Origin: Wyeomyia smithii
Lineage: Eukaryota > Arthropoda > Insecta > Diptera > Culicidae
NCBI RefSeq assembly: GCF_029784165.1
Contig: NC_073694.1
Coordinates: 168,296,118-168,360,117, forward strand
Length of the DNA: 64,000 nt
Reading direction: 5' to 3'
Of this stretch, positions 22,785 through 35,086 are shown one piece after another. The position numbers and the translations under genes are program-made. The notes under the pieces are model-generated. The model made no database searches. It worked only from the letters and a program-made list of their open reading frames with translations, and was not told the DNA's origin. Within the stretch, counting starts at the first letter, position 1, and each line of letters starts with the position of its first letter.

Positions 22785-24908
22785 GTAAACTTTGGCCAAA
22801 TCCTAATCGAACCCGGACTGGATGTACCCAAGCCTCGCGTACTGCCGGAATTCAAACGGCTAGCCCACGGACTTCGATCCAGCAACATCAGCATCCTGGA
22901 CGCGAAAACGTTCTACATCCCTAACCTGCACTACGACGGAGCCGGACCAGACGCCTACTTCTGGGTGGGTAATGGCTCCGAACCGAACATCATGGGTATC
23001 AAAGTTCCTAACGAGATCGGATCGCTGGAACCGCTGCGGGGCTACCAGGGCGAAGATATTGAGATCCAGCTGCCAGGCAACCTGACCATGTACGACATCG
23101 ATTGGCTGGCGGTGTGGTGCGTCGAATATCGGCACAACTTCGGCCATGTGCATATACCTAAGGATTTGGACATCCCACCAGCACTGGGGCAGACGAAGAT
23201 AGCGGTAAGTTGAATTTGATAAGCGCAATCGATGCGAATACTAACCATAACCGGTACTTTACAAGCCGCCTTGGTGGTACAAGCCGGTAAGCAGCAGATT
23301 TTTTTTTTAATCGCTTCGTAATCTAGATTTAAAAAAAAATCTCTTTTTTAGACTACGTCTTCAACAACACCGACATTCATAGCGCACGGAACCACCGCCA
23401 AGTCGAAGAGTGTCAACTGTAAGGAACTTTTGCGGGCCAAACTCAACGTAATGTGGGAAATTGTTGGCGACTACGTTGAGATCGAATTGATAGGACGAAT
23501 CCAAGAGGACCAGTACATGGCGTTCGGAATATCCGGCCGAAACGGCCATCCGCAGATGATTGGCGCTGACGTGGTTGTGGCGTTCTACGACCGCAAGCAG
23601 CAACGCTTCCGGGCCGAAGACTACTATCTGTCCGCTTTGGCTCAGTGTGATGGCAAGCAAGGCGTTTGTCCCGATGAACGAATAGGCGGTAAAAATGATG
23701 TAGTATTGAGTGAGTTCGAAATAGTTGCGCGGTGAACGGTTTCCTTCTAACTGTTTTGATTGTTTTCAGTATCAGGCGATCGCAGCCATGGTGTTACACG
23801 AATCAAGTACCGGCGATTGCTACAAACCAACGAAGCAGTCAATGACCAACCCTATCCTACGAACCGTCAAATTTCAGTCATTGCAGCTATTGGTCCGTTG
23901 AACTCACAGTACGAAGCGAACGCACACTTCCGCCAGGACGTGACGGTAGATGACATCCAGATCAACTTTTCATCAAGAAACGATCATTCGTGTACCGACG
24001 CACTGGACAGTTTCCGCGACACCGGGGGTCCAGAACCTTGGCCAACTCGAGTTATCATAGGAGGGAAAACTATCAGTGTCAAGATAGGACCGACAGGTGG
24101 GAAGCGAGGATACACCCCAATCACTGGCCATCCTTCCTGGGGTATCGCATGGTACCTGAACGATTTATTGATTCCCGAGTTGTACGTTGAACGGGGTCAG
24201 ACTTACATGTTTGTCGTCGAAGGTGGCGATGATTCAACGCAACCTGCCAAGTGAGTAGCTGCGGTACGTTTCAAGAGTTTGACGAATTGTTTGGATGCGT
24301 TTTTTACAGGTACCACCCATTCTACATTACCGACTCCAGCGAGGGTGGATACGGCCAGCTCACTGATGCCCAACGCAGACGAGAAACAATTTTCGCCGGC
24401 GTCGAGTACGACAGGGATGGATATCCAACACCAATTGCCGGTAGGTTCATTTAACGCAAATCTTGTGCAATCTGCATTAATGAGGTACCTGTTTCTACAG
24501 CCGGTCGGTACTGTGAATGGAAACATAGGACCGTAGATAAATCGGAGGAAATTGAAACATTCGAAGAGTACAAGAAAACACTATATCTGTCCTGTGATGA
24601 CCCAGATGGGCAGCCTGCATTCCTCAACTGGACCGTGACGGATGATACGCCGGATCTGGTGTACTACCAGGTATAAATATGGCCTTCCAATAAAACATTC
24701 GAGTTTTTTTCATGAAAACTGTATTTTTTTCTAGTGCTACACCCATCGAAACCTCGGATGGAAGATTCATGTAGTAAACGCCGGTGAGACGGGTAAAATC
24801 AACGGTTCGCATGGTTTGTTCGTTGTGAGCTCGCGCAGCATAGCCCAACTGGTGCTGGCCGTGTGTATTAGTGTATTTGTGGCCTCCGTGCGACGACTGC
24901 AGTTCTGA
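22785..24908 (+). CDS. knk: Knickkopf, 3' exons: DM13, DOMON, cupredoxin-like domain and GPI signal
   Basis: Exons by splice signals and phase: 22785-23204, 23266-23286, 23352-23709, 23770-24250, 24310-24440, 24501-24670 and 24735-24908; with 3443-3554 they give about 622 residues of a protein near 690 in insects. Order: end of DM13-1; DM13-2 (FWVGNGSEPN, YDIDWLAVWCVEY); a Pro/Thr linker including the microexon PPWWYKP; DOMON (WEIVGDYVEIEL, MAFGISGRNG, MIGADVVVAFYD); a plastocyanin-like part (GPTGGKRGYTPITGHPSWGI, CYTHRNLGWKIHV); and a hydrophobic C-terminus (SIAQLVLAVCISVFVASV), consistent with GPI anchoring. Knickkopf acts outside the cell in the procuticle, protecting and organising chitin. 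The GPI-type tail and domain set separate it from its paralogue Skeletor. Confidence 0.85.
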
Positions 24909-26404
24909 TAGTAACGGGGTGCTGCTGTGGCCCCCGGAGCAACCGTCACCAGGGCTAAAGATTTGCATTTGTCCCGTCCAGAGGACGCTTACCTGGTAGG
25001 ATAAACCTAGCTAAGAATCAAATGCACTCGGCCAGCTGCCAGCGATCAATCGCGGCTTCGATAATGGGTTGAGGCTTCGAAGGAATCTTTAACTTCTTGA
25101 GCCTTATTTATCTGTCAAATTTAATACTTACATTTTCGGAATTTAAGCAGCAAGCTCAAGCTTTTTTCCTTTCCAAGTTTGAAATAAGTTTTTGTTGAAC
25201 TAGATGATTTGTTAATATCTGTATCCGTCCAATGTGAGTGAACACAACGAACGATTGATTCCTTATGTCGAATACCTTCGACTCTTATTTCCCATGTGCC
25301 AAGTAACAAACTAACTAGTGCATCGACGAATCATCCTATCATCGAAGCTGCAGCCGATGGTGGCCGTTATGCGTAGCGAACAAATTTACACAACAAATCA
25401 TTGATCACAACCATGCGATATCGCTTGAAAAACATATCTTTCATGAGTGAATGCGAAGGTGAGTATTACGCGTGAACTAGTTTTTGGCCGCATCGGTTCA
25501 CTCCGAGGTTAGGAGCCGGGTTCCCCTGAGCTCGGTGCCCTAAGGTAACTGAATCCGTTTTATTTTGTTTGTCTGCTTGGCATAGCCAGCACTGAGAAAA
25601 GATAAAGATGCGTGCGTACGTTTGTTTTGGGTAGACGTTAGCTAAAAGTTTGAATTTTATGGTATGCGCGTGAACTAGCTCTTAAGTAAGGTTACGTTGT
25701 AACGAACTAATGATGATTTTGGACATGTAGAACTGTAGCTCTAAGTTTCGATCATTTGGAACCGCTTAGCTGGCTAACCCCGGCAGTATCACTGGAAGAT
25801 AAATAGACCTGTTTTGGTTGGTGATCTTGAACAGAATAATGGGTAGATAGACAGCAGTAAATTTGTTAGTCAGCAGAGAACACGATGCTGTCCCTCTTGG
25901 ACCTCAATCAAATGGTTTGGTTCACCGAAATTCATCCGTTACTGTACAGAGCAACGTCCAATGTGTCTTTTGCCTCAAATCAGTCCAACTCACCGCCCTC
26001 TCATACTAGTAAACTAACTTGACTTAAGTACACTATTGAAAAAAGCAGCATCTAGCAAAAAGTTTTCTTTTCTGCGCGTTTATATTCTGTCAGTTCTGGT
26101 CAATTTTCGCATCACTGGAGGTGTGAACTCCTGAATTTTTAGCATTACCATTTTTTTTCAGTACCCACCATCCACTGGCCGTTTTCTGCTTCCATCATCG
26201 ACTAAGTGATTTTCCCTCTGTTGACCGCATGGAGTGCAGTGCTACTTCAGCCAGCAGAAACACGAGGAATGAACGAATGAACGGTCAAGTTCTATCCTAC
26301 CGGGAATTATTGACTTTATCCAGTCTTACATCAGATTTCAGAACGTCAGCCGATGTTTCAGCTAGTTGCTCTTCCTTCTCCAAGGGCAACACCAATAGGG
26401 TTTT
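24909..26404. other. knk 3' flank and intergenic DNA
   Basis: This begins with the knk 3' UTR after the TGA at 24906; the polyadenylation site was not determined. No coding sequence is recognised. The copia element starts at its right edge. Confidence 0.4.
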
Positions 26405-26636
26405 TGGTGGCAGAATCGAAACAAATGAACGAAGGCAGTTTCGGAGTTTTGAAGTCACTAGTGAAATGGAATTAGACACGCGAGGAACACTGTAGAATGA
26501 AGGTTTCAATCGGAAGCAAATAACGAACTGTACGTGGTATCCGTCTGTAAAAGAATGGCGCCTCTAGCGGTTTGCACACTAAAGAAAGACAAGCCAATAA
26601 TGGCTGTCCGGGGTTTAATCGTTGCACTCTTCCACA
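26405..26636 (-). repeat. copia 3' LTR
   Basis: About 232 bp, TG...CA in either direction. Clearly alignable with 30459-30684 (for example GGAAGCAAATAACGAACTGT in both), with substitutions and a few indels implying age. Confidence 0.85.
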
Positions 26637-26864
26637 CTCCTCCTCGACGAATTATCTGTTATTTAGATTTCTCCAGTCTCAACATTTCACAAAACTGACC
26701 ATGTTTTTGTGGTTTTAGAGGTTTTGTCAAAGCATTCGCTATCAACATATCGGTAGGACAGTGAACTTAAGCAATCTTTTTCTCATCGCACAACTCACGA
26801 ACATATTTTTCTCTAGTATTGATAAGTTTGGATCGGCTGCTGGATCTCTTTGTTTGGACAAATA

Positions 26865-27844
26865 TCAGACAGCCTTGGTTGTCTTCCTCAATCGTTGTAG
26901 GCGCCATTTGATTCTCACCAGAATACAAGCAGGAGCTGTCTCAGCCAGATGGTCTCTTGACAGGCTTCCGAAAGCACGACGCATTCCGCCTTCATAGACG
27001 AAAGGGTCACACACGGTTGTCCACAAAATAGTTTCGCTGGCGAAGAAGAATACAGCATCAGACGTTGATCTTCTACTTACTGGATCACCAGCCAAGTTGG
27101 CGTCAGAGCCAACCAACGGTTTATCAGCTATGCCGCCCAAACGAAGAAAACAATTTCGTGTTAATATTAAATATCTCAAAACTCGCTTTGCTGCACTCCA
27201 ATCTTTCTCGATCTGCAAAAAAAACTTTCTACCAAGTATAGCTGTGCAAGTAGCGATATCAGGTCGCGCAACCACCGATAAATGAAGTAATCCTCCGATT
27301 AATATTCGATACTTCGTTGAATTCTCGAACAATTCACTACTGTCATTGGCACTAAGCTATCCAGAATCCATGGGCGACTTTGCAACCTTAGCATGATCCA
27401 TTCCGTTCACAGTGATAATTTCAATATACTGCTTCAGCCGAATCAGATAAACTCCGTTTTTACGCCGTATTTCCATACCCAAAAAATGACGAATTTCACC
27501 TAAACAAGTCTTTTCAAACTCATCACTCAAATGCTGGTAAATTCTTGCAATTTTAGCTTCATCGTTGGATGCTAGCCATGTCATCAACATATACTTAGAG
27601 AAATACCTTTGCCGAACACTTCACGTATAAGCACAGATCAGACGTTTATTCCAACATCGAGCCGACTGACGCAATCCGTAAATACTTCGTTTGAGTTGAC
27701 ATACAACAATTCCCTTACCAGAACGTTGAAGCCTGGAGGTTGATGCATGAAAATCTCCTCCTCAAGAAAACCGTTGGGATATGCAGTCTTTGTGTCCAAG
27801 TACAGAACAGATAAATTGTGCCTAGCGGCAATTGGTGGAAACAT
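26865..27844 (-). pseudogene. copia RT and RNase H remnants
   Basis: Minus-strand pieces: LYLDTKTAYPNGFLEEEIFM (RT start, 27638-27844); the YVDD box at about 27580-27591, directly followed by a frameshift; LGEIRHFLGMEI (27357-27590); and GGLLHLSVVARPDIATCTA with WSAAKRVLRYL (26865-27332), the RT-RNase H connection. The YVDD codons survive, but at least two frameshifts prevent a continuous protein. Confidence 0.8.
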
Positions 27845-28210
27845 CCGAAATGTGGACTGATGGATGACAGGCGTGAATATCTGCTCGAAATCAATACCAA
27901 ATTGCTGTGTATAACCTCGTGCAACAATCCTGGCTTTTTATTTCACTGCTTGGTCTTTCTCGTTGCGATTAATTTTCTAAACCCATTTCGAAGCAACAAT
28001 TTTACATTTAGACGGTAACGGAACTAGCTTCCAAGTTTCGTTGCGTTGATGTGAGTTCTTCTCCTCCTGCATTGCCTTAGGCCAATCAGCATCTTCCATT
28101 GCTCTTTTGTGGTTATCGGGTTCTTATACTGCACTAGCCGCAATATCAACGGAATAGCCTTCATGATAACGTTGGATTACGTCTTGATTTTGTCTTTCGG
28201 ATCGCCGATT

Positions 28211-28468
28211 CTAATCCACATCCTGATTAGGAGCATCAAAATATTTCTCCGTAGAATGTTCGTCATCTGTGTCATTTTCGTGTTTTTCTTGTTTTTCAAT
28301 TAAAGGTAAAAGTTCAATGTTGTCCTTAGTTTCCTCTTCAACCCTGCCCTGCCCTGAAACTGGAATTTCAACAGAAGACGTTCCGTTACCATTTACTATG
28401 AAGCGAGCGTCCCGACTTATAGTAATTGTGTCATTTTCAAGATCAACAAATCTATTGCCTTCATGCTC
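28211..28468 (-). pseudogene. Acidic copia polyprotein segment (integrase C-terminal region)
   Basis: An 86-codon frame starting MEHEGNRFVDLENDTITI and rich in Glu/Asp, lying between the gag and RT pieces. Its position and acidic character fit the poorly conserved tail of copia integrase. The integrase core itself is not seen, implying a large deletion between 28471 and 28689. Confidence 0.45.
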
Positions 28469-28688
28469 CATACAGTTCAGCGAAAGTAGTTAATAATATT
28501 CCGGGTAGCCTCGCACTTATTCTTCAATAAGTTTGTAGCGGTAAAACAACTAAACTCAATGGTGGCAAACACTGGTTTCTCTTCCTTGACGGTTTTCAGC
28601 ATTTCTCATGGCCTTTTCCACTTTTACTGCACCATTTTTGCGCTCTAGCCGACAATGGTGTTCATCCATCAATTTAGTATTTACCACA

Positions 28689-29037
28689 TCATGTGTAAGA
28701 TCGGGTTCTGATCGGTTGTCCTGAGCCATCACTAAGCCGTCTTTGCAGAAGCATGCAATATTTTATGTCTGCGTCCAACACCATTCCCGCAGCATCAAGG
28801 TAGTCGAAAATTTCATCTATATCAAACAAATGCTTCTCTAAGTCACCACGCTCGGAAAGATTAACTAAACACAACTTTTTCAACAACAAAACGTGCACTG
28901 AGTGGGTTACTTTTTGGTGATAAGCCTTTAATGCCTCAAAAATATCATGAGCAAAAACGCAAATTTTAACTGACGGCAGCTGGCTATCTTCAAGCAGTAG
29001 CATTTGCGTTGCTTTTGCCTTCCGGTCAGATGTCTTC
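28689..29037 (-). pseudogene. copia Gag, C-terminal part
   Basis: Encodes DRKAKATQMLLLEDSQLPSV, FEALKAYHQKV, and LKKLCLVNLSERGDLEKHLF, recognisable copia-type Gag (UBN2-like) sequence. Its N-terminal part lies at 30187-30321, across the pogo-like insertion. Confidence 0.75.
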
Positions 29038-29436
29038 TACACTGTTCGTTCGCTAACTGGGCTGAGGGCCTAGCCCAGTTAACGAATGTCGCTCGCTAAC
29101 TGGGCTGACATTTCAAATGTCGTCAAATATCGAGGGGGATTTCGATGTAATGGCGCTAGGCAAAACTCTTAGCGAAAATTGGAAAATGATTTGAACAAAT
29201 ACACTAAAAATCCTGATCGATGAACAGATAATGAGAAAAAATAAATTGTTAGCCTTGCGTGTGCTTTATTTGCACTAACCGTTGCCTGGAAACATGTTGT
29301 TTTCATAAAACATTTATTTGGCCTGGAAACAAATAGATGAATATCTAGTGGATTGCATGTGTGATGACAACCAGAATCCATTGAACTGAAAAAATCAATC
29401 TCAATCTACTATTCAAGTGCCCCAATGATGAGTAGA

Positions 29437-29812
29437 ACATGGTGTAACGGTTTGATCAAAAACTAGGCGCGGGGTGAGGAAGTGTTTTTTCACTTTGGAG
29501 GGTTGGAGACGAAGCATCACTATGCAACAGCGAAGAACTTTTTCGTGTTTGTTGATATATCCTCACTAACTAGGCAATTGAGTACCGCAAATTCAGTAGT
29601 TTTAAGTTGGAAATTGTTTCTTAAATTAATGAATATTGGTAGCAAGGTATGTAGCATTGACATATTTATAATTTAAATGCATCCAAATGATATATTATGA
29701 GATGCGATAATTTTTATGCCCTAGTTGTTTATAAACAAACCTACTCGCTGACATATTTTTTCCCAATATGGCCGATTCTGATTTTGACATATCGTTACAC
29801 CATGTTTTTATA
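29437..29812. mobile_element. MITE-like repeat with ACATGGTGTAACG inverted ends
   Basis: ACATGGTGTAACGG at the left is inverted at the right (CGTTACACCATGT). A ~50-bp copy of the right end with adjoining sequence occurs inverted at 42147-42200. It lies within the pogo-like element. Boundaries are approximate. Confidence 0.5.
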
Positions 29813-29823
29813 CATCATGATGT

Positions 29824-30036
29824 CTCCCAGATGATCTCGAGGTACGATGCTGGCCTAACAAGCCAGTCGTCGTAGGTTCGAGTCTCGGCTCGGGAGAGAC
29901 TGTTAGTGTCAGTTTGATCGTAGCGCTAGCCCCGCAATTGTCCTGTACACTAAACAGTCGGCTGCGAAGTCTGTGTATGAATAAACAGAAGGTCAAGTTC
30001 CGAATTGGAATGTGGCACCAAGGCTTTGCTTTGCTT
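29824..30036 (+). mobile_element. tRNA-derived SINE, copy A
   Basis: The head CTCCCAGATGATCTCGAGGT leads to a CTAACA-containing loop like a tRNA-Val(AAC) anticodon arm, then the B-box-like GTAGGTTCGAGTCTCGG and complementary CTCGGGAGAG. The tail ends GCACCAAGGCTTTGCTTTGC, a (CTTTG)n 3' end. A short TGATGT duplication (29818-29823, 30037-30042) may be the target site. The second copy is at 12144-12322. Confidence 0.75.
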
Positions 30037-30186
30037 TGATGTGCCCCTATCTCGTTTTGACAGCAACATGCCAACGCTGATTTTTGACGTTCATCTGCTT
30101 TGTAACAAGGCTATAGCCCAGTTAGCGAACGCCCAATTAAAAAGCAGCCCAGTTAAACAGCACCCAGTTAGCGAACAGTTACTGTA

Positions 30187-30321
30187 TTTAGCGTTACGCT
30201 CGTTTTCTTCGGGAGGCTTGTTAACTACCACTTCCCAATAAATCTTCTCGCCATAACAAACTTTCCACGTGGCCCAATTCGTTCCATTGAGCTTTGGAAT
30301 TGAGAACTTCACGTCAGTCAT
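30187..30321 (-). pseudogene. copia Gag, N-terminal part
   Basis: Starts at an ATG (rc at 30319-30321) with MTDVKFSIPKLNGTNWATWK, the typical copia Gag opening 'F-L-G-NW-WK', and continues to NERNAKY, where the pogo-like element interrupts it. Confidence 0.8.
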
Positions 30322-30458
30322 TTTTAACGTTTACGATCTTTCGCGGTAATCTATTTTTCACTCTTCGCACACACGCGGCGAAACACCAGCAATGGCGGCT
30401 TTACCTAACTAATGCTTTCTTTTAACTGTTCCTCCGATCGAACTTTGGGCCCATAACC

Positions 30459-30684
30459 TGATGGTAGAATCGGAGCAAACGAACGGAAGCAGTTTCGGAG
30501 TGTCAGAGTCACTAGTGAAATAAAATTACACACGCGAGGAATACTGTAAAATGAAGGTTTTAATCGGAAGCAAATAACGAACTGTACGTCAGTCTGTAAA
30601 AAATGACGCCTTTACCGGTTTGCACGCTAAATAAAGATAAGCCAACAATGGCTGTCGAGGGGTAAACCGTTGCACTTTTCTACA
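30459..30684 (-). repeat. copia 5' LTR
   Basis: 226 bp, partner of 26405-26636. It lies directly next to the PBS (GGTTATGGGCCC on the minus strand), which fixes its inner edge at 30459. Confidence 0.85.
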
Positions 30685-33600
30685 GTTATAACGTCTACTA
30701 CAGTCGCTTCAGACAGACAACTTCCTCTTCGGTGCTCAGCTGAAAAAACTTCACGCACCTGCTTACTGTTACACAATCCGTCTCGAGATTTAAGTACCAT
30801 GCTTCATGCTTCTCCTCAACCTGCGGAAATAAGTTTTTCGGCCTTTAGTTCAAGTTTACATCGCTCCCCAACCAAAAATCTTGAAATGTGCAAATGATGG
30901 TTTTCTACTGCACCATTCTATTAATCGATGATGATGGGGAGTCAGCACTATCAGCGTGAGTTCGGGTATCGACTAATCGATGACTAGATAGTATCCGAAC
31001 TACAAACCAGTGCTTCTTTTGTTCCTCCCTCACTGCAGATAATCAAATCCCTATGCTCTATCATGTCTCAACATTCCAGCATCCGCAGATTAATCAGCTA
31101 TCACACAGAATTGATTTTTCGAAAAAAAAACGCTCGTAATGTTTATATGCATCCGACTTCGTATTCGCAGACTGCTTTTCAATCACTCGAATTAGTTGAT
31201 TGTCCTCCAATGCCAAAGCTATTAAAGTTTACATATCCATTCAATTCACTCCCACACTGACGAAACTCACGCACTTTCCGTGACAACTGGGCCTATAACC
31301 TGTTGGATTTCAATTCCAGCGTAATGGAAAGTCAAAAATAACATTTCAACTAAAAAAATGTGAATTAATTTCGTTCGCGCAACACAAACACAAATGTATC
31401 AAACTCAGCTGGAGACTCGTACACACAAGAGACTGGCGGGTGGGTTGAACGATTGTTGCTTGATTCGTTTTGACACACTCATTTAATTCAACTCTGAACT
31501 GAGTTGAAAATCGCTCTGTTTTCTTAAAAGTTTTCTTGACAAAAATAACCTTGAAAAATTACTGTTATTGGACATAGTTATAGCATAATTTAACTATGTT
31601 GGTTTTGTAAATTCAAGAGGAAACCAAGACAGCAAGACATTAATGAAAAACAATCGCCAAAGCTAGCAAACTTCACTTCGAATCTACGGCTATCCCTCCC
31701 TCAACATCATAATATTGAGTTAAACTGCCCAGATAGCTGACATTGGGCCATGAATTCAACATCTGTCAGTGGGGCGGGGCTCACACATCGCGGAATCGCA
31801 AGAATGCTAGTTTCTAAAAAAAAAAAACAAAGTTAATAAGATAGAGATGCCAGCTATTATCATCCAAAAAGGTGCTATTGTTTGCAATATTCAAAAACAA
31901 GCACTTTTATTCTGTTCAAATCGGAACAAAACAGGTCTAAAAATAAAGTTGAAAGCTGAACTATCGTTAAAACGACGCTATTTTCAAGCCTACTCAGAGA
32001 AAATAGAGAACAAAATTATCACAAAAGACTAAATCGAATAGATACAGCTTTGTCGTAATGTAGATTTGGGAAAAATAACATCGAATGGTTACTGTCAGTT
32101 TTTTTTTTTTCATATATTACCAAATGATGTTTTACTATAGATACGGCGACGAAAGTAACGTCAGCCTCATTTTCCGTTACGTTTATACACTGCTGATATG
32201 TATTGAAACAATTATTGTAAACGCGCAATTATTGCACATTGCGACTGTAGGAGATATGCAAACACACTAGTGAACAATGAGGACAATAAGCAGAATCAAT
32301 TTGAACACTACCAAGTGACGATAATTAGTAAAGTAAGTAAATATTCAAATAATAAATTTACAAACTAATGAGCTAGATATAATCAATACTTGAACTAAGT
32401 GACAATAATGCAAAAGTTAGAACGATATTCGTATTTTTACGACAGTAAGCGAAACAAAGCATAACGACAATAAATATAATGTTTCAAATTTGAATGTTTT
32501 TTGGACTTTCACAACTTAGATAGACTAAGAAATATTCCAATACAGCACCCAACTTGTAATTACGTCAAACGTTTTCAATTACCAATTCCAGGAAAACATA
32601 GCATATAAAGGTTACGTTATCGTTTTTATACTCTAGTTTTATTTTCAACTAATTGCAGTGAAAGCAGAGCATTGAACAAAATTCCATTCATAACTTTAAG
32701 CATTCGTAATTTGTTAGCGAGAGGATGTAAATTTATTGCATATTCGATGTTTAACATATGAACGAACACAAACACAAACCTGTAAATTTAAAAAAGAGAA
32801 ACTCAAACATAGGCTGGCGAAATGCAATTTATTCAAGTTAGAAAAAAAGGAAAACTACGCACTCCTGTTTCTTTTGTTATCGTGAACAAATATTTTTTGG
32901 ATTTGAAACTAGCTTACAATCATCGCTGGAGCAAAACCACGCTCGATATTACGGTGACAATGGAAACACGCACGAAACTAAATGCCGAGTTCACCAGGAA
33001 ATTTGTGTCACTCCGTTAAAAATGAACAATTTATTAACACTTAAATCGTGTAAATATTTCTCATACATGCATGTCTGTAAGCCTATAAATATACAAAAAA
33101 AAAACTTGAGGGAAGAAAACGACGATTGAACTAACAAAAAGACAATAAAAGTCAATTATTGACAAGAAACATCTATATAGTAAAACAGCACGCAGATCGT
33201 TTTCGTTTTTGTAAATGTCAAATCATCAAAAGTCACTGTTCAGGCGTGTTCCTGCGGTAGATTGTTTATTGGCGATTTTTTGAATACCAATCAAAATTAA
33301 ACCGTATCAAAAACAATTTCAAGAGCCGCAAAAAATACTAGCGAGTAGCTTGGACAAATCAAATTAAATTGAATTTAACAACAGCATTGCCAACTGTCTC
33401 TCGCAACGCCGATTGCGAACCAAACAAGACAATAATTAGCATAAATCATCCCGTAAGCAGCATAGTGATGAAGGAGGAAACCTTTAGAAATCGAGTTGAA
33501 ACATGAAAACCATATGGTGAAAAGTACTACATTACCAAGAGAAAAATATATCGGAACCGTTCTCATTTGTCATTTGCTCACCTAAGATCTAACTCACTAC

Positions 33601-35086
33601 TACTTGCATTTAATCTTCTTGTATTATTGCTGCACACCCAAAGGTATCACTAAAAATCGGCAAATACATAGATTTTCGACGTTCAACTCACACATTGATA
33701 AAGGAGAGAGAGAAAAAGTTGGGAGGTTACAATGCTTGCTAGGCGGGAATCGATAAAACTATAAGCAAGAGATGTACTAGCACTACAAATGACAATAATA
33801 AAACAATACCATCGATCGAAAATTACTTAAATCGCATATCACATTATCCTGATTTGTTGACCAGAAGGGTGTCCCAAAATAATGTTTTGTCAGAAAGTTT
33901 GGGGGCTCAACCGGAAAATGATTGGTTATGGTGTAACAAAAAACTTTTGCATGGCGCCAACTCGGAGAAATATTTAGTCGACGTGCTAATTTGAGCTTTA
34001 TAAAAAAAATCATTTTCGTTGTTGAAATTTTTTTAACTCTTCTGAAAATTCTTAATTTTGGTGTTTCCTGAAACTAAACCTTCAAAAAGCGTACCAAACT
34101 TCACCAACCATTCTACACCACAGAAAGATGAGGAATTTTATGAATAAAACTCTCTAAAAGATACAAAATCCTATCTTGAATCGTTGTTGAGTTATTCGAG
34201 TTTTTCTATGTGTGCAACATTAAGTAAACTTATCAACGAAAACGTCGTATAAACATCGCCTACTAGGTTTTAATTTTTATTTCAGACATGATTTTATTTT
34301 GGATAAGTGAACCCAGTTCTTAGTACTATTTATTCGAATCCGCTGTTTCCATTGTAAGTAGTAACTCTCAGATGCAGTGAATCAACTTTCCAAGTTCACA
34401 AATCATAACATAACGATGTTGAAGAATGTTTTCAACTGAATTTTAAACGCACTCTGCTCATGAATTGCCTTTGCATGTTTTAATTTATAGTTCTGCTTTA
34501 TACGTTTGCAATCCACTAGCTTCAAAGTTTTTTTTACAACGTTTCGTTTAACTTGGTGGAAGAGACCGACCTGATTCCAGATCGCAACGACCCTTGACGC
34601 AACAATATAAGTACTCTCGGAAATGGATTTTTTTATTATTTTTACGATGGAATCGGTAGAAGCTTAATACCTTTTGTTCAACAGGAAAAGGCCCTTCCCG
34701 AAATAAAATTACCAACGACACATGATAAATCTTGAATGACATACGTTAAAATATATTTTTTAGCTTTAAACCTAAACGACATCGTTCAGGCTTCAAGAAA
34801 CGATAAATACTAGTAATATTGACACATTCCTGGCAGCCTAGAAACTAAATTTAGAATTCAACAAATTTATGTGCGAAGCTTTAGTTCGAAAATTTTCAAA
34901 GGGATATCTAAAAAACGGTACAAAAAGGTAAAAAAACGGGACGAGTAAAAATGAACGAAAAAACGGAACTGTTCTGTTCAAAACTACACTAACTACATCT
35001 GTCTTGTGATGCTCTATTGCACTGCATAAATATGGCCGTATCGATATTTTGTTGATATCAGTTTTTGGTTTAGCCAAGGGTCTCTT
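30685..35086. other. Long AT-rich intergenic stretch, no gene recognised
   Basis: Short open frames only (60-79 codons), none with a known motif. Poly-A runs are frequent. I cannot exclude UTRs or regulatory DNA. Confidence 0.35.

Larger units (their letters stand above)
29040..30184. mobile_element. pogo-like non-autonomous element, 1145 bp, inserted in copia gag
   Basis: TA flanks both ends (29038-29039 and 30185-30186), and the copia gag frame resumes on either side (NERNAKY before, DRKAKATQ after). The left end begins CACTGTTCGTTCGCTAACTG; the right end, inverted, begins CAGTAACTGTTCGCTAACTG. GCTAACTGGGC subrepeats lie near both ends. A CAG-type start with a TA duplication fits pogo/Tigger. 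It contains a MITE and a SINE. Confidence 0.75.
26405..30684 (-). mobile_element. Ty1/copia LTR retrotransposon, internally deleted and interrupted
   Basis: Two similar LTRs (26405-26636 and 30459-30684) have TG...CA ends. On the minus strand the 5' LTR is followed by a primer-binding site GGTTATGGGCCC (30447-30458), a tRNA-iMet-fragment type known from copia, and the 3' LTR is preceded by a purine run (GAGGAGGAG, 26637-26645). Gag, a C-terminal integrase-like piece, RT and RNase H pieces follow in copia order but with frameshifts. The protease and integrase core are missing. A 1.15-kb pogo-like element splits gag. Possible flanks GTTTT and GTTAT may be a decayed 5-bp duplication. Confidence 0.85.

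Noticed and set aside
22785..24908. Assignment as Skeletor
   Set aside because: Skeletor shares DM13 and DOMON domains, but the short compact C-terminus ending in a GPI-type hydrophobic tail fits Knickkopf better.
29824..29900. A genuine tRNA gene
   Set aside because: The tRNA-like head continues into a repeated body and CTTTG tail and recurs at 12144-12322, so it is a SINE.
32822..33019. 65-codon frame with lysine-rich start
   Set aside because: Too short, no family match, isolated in AT-rich intergenic DNA.
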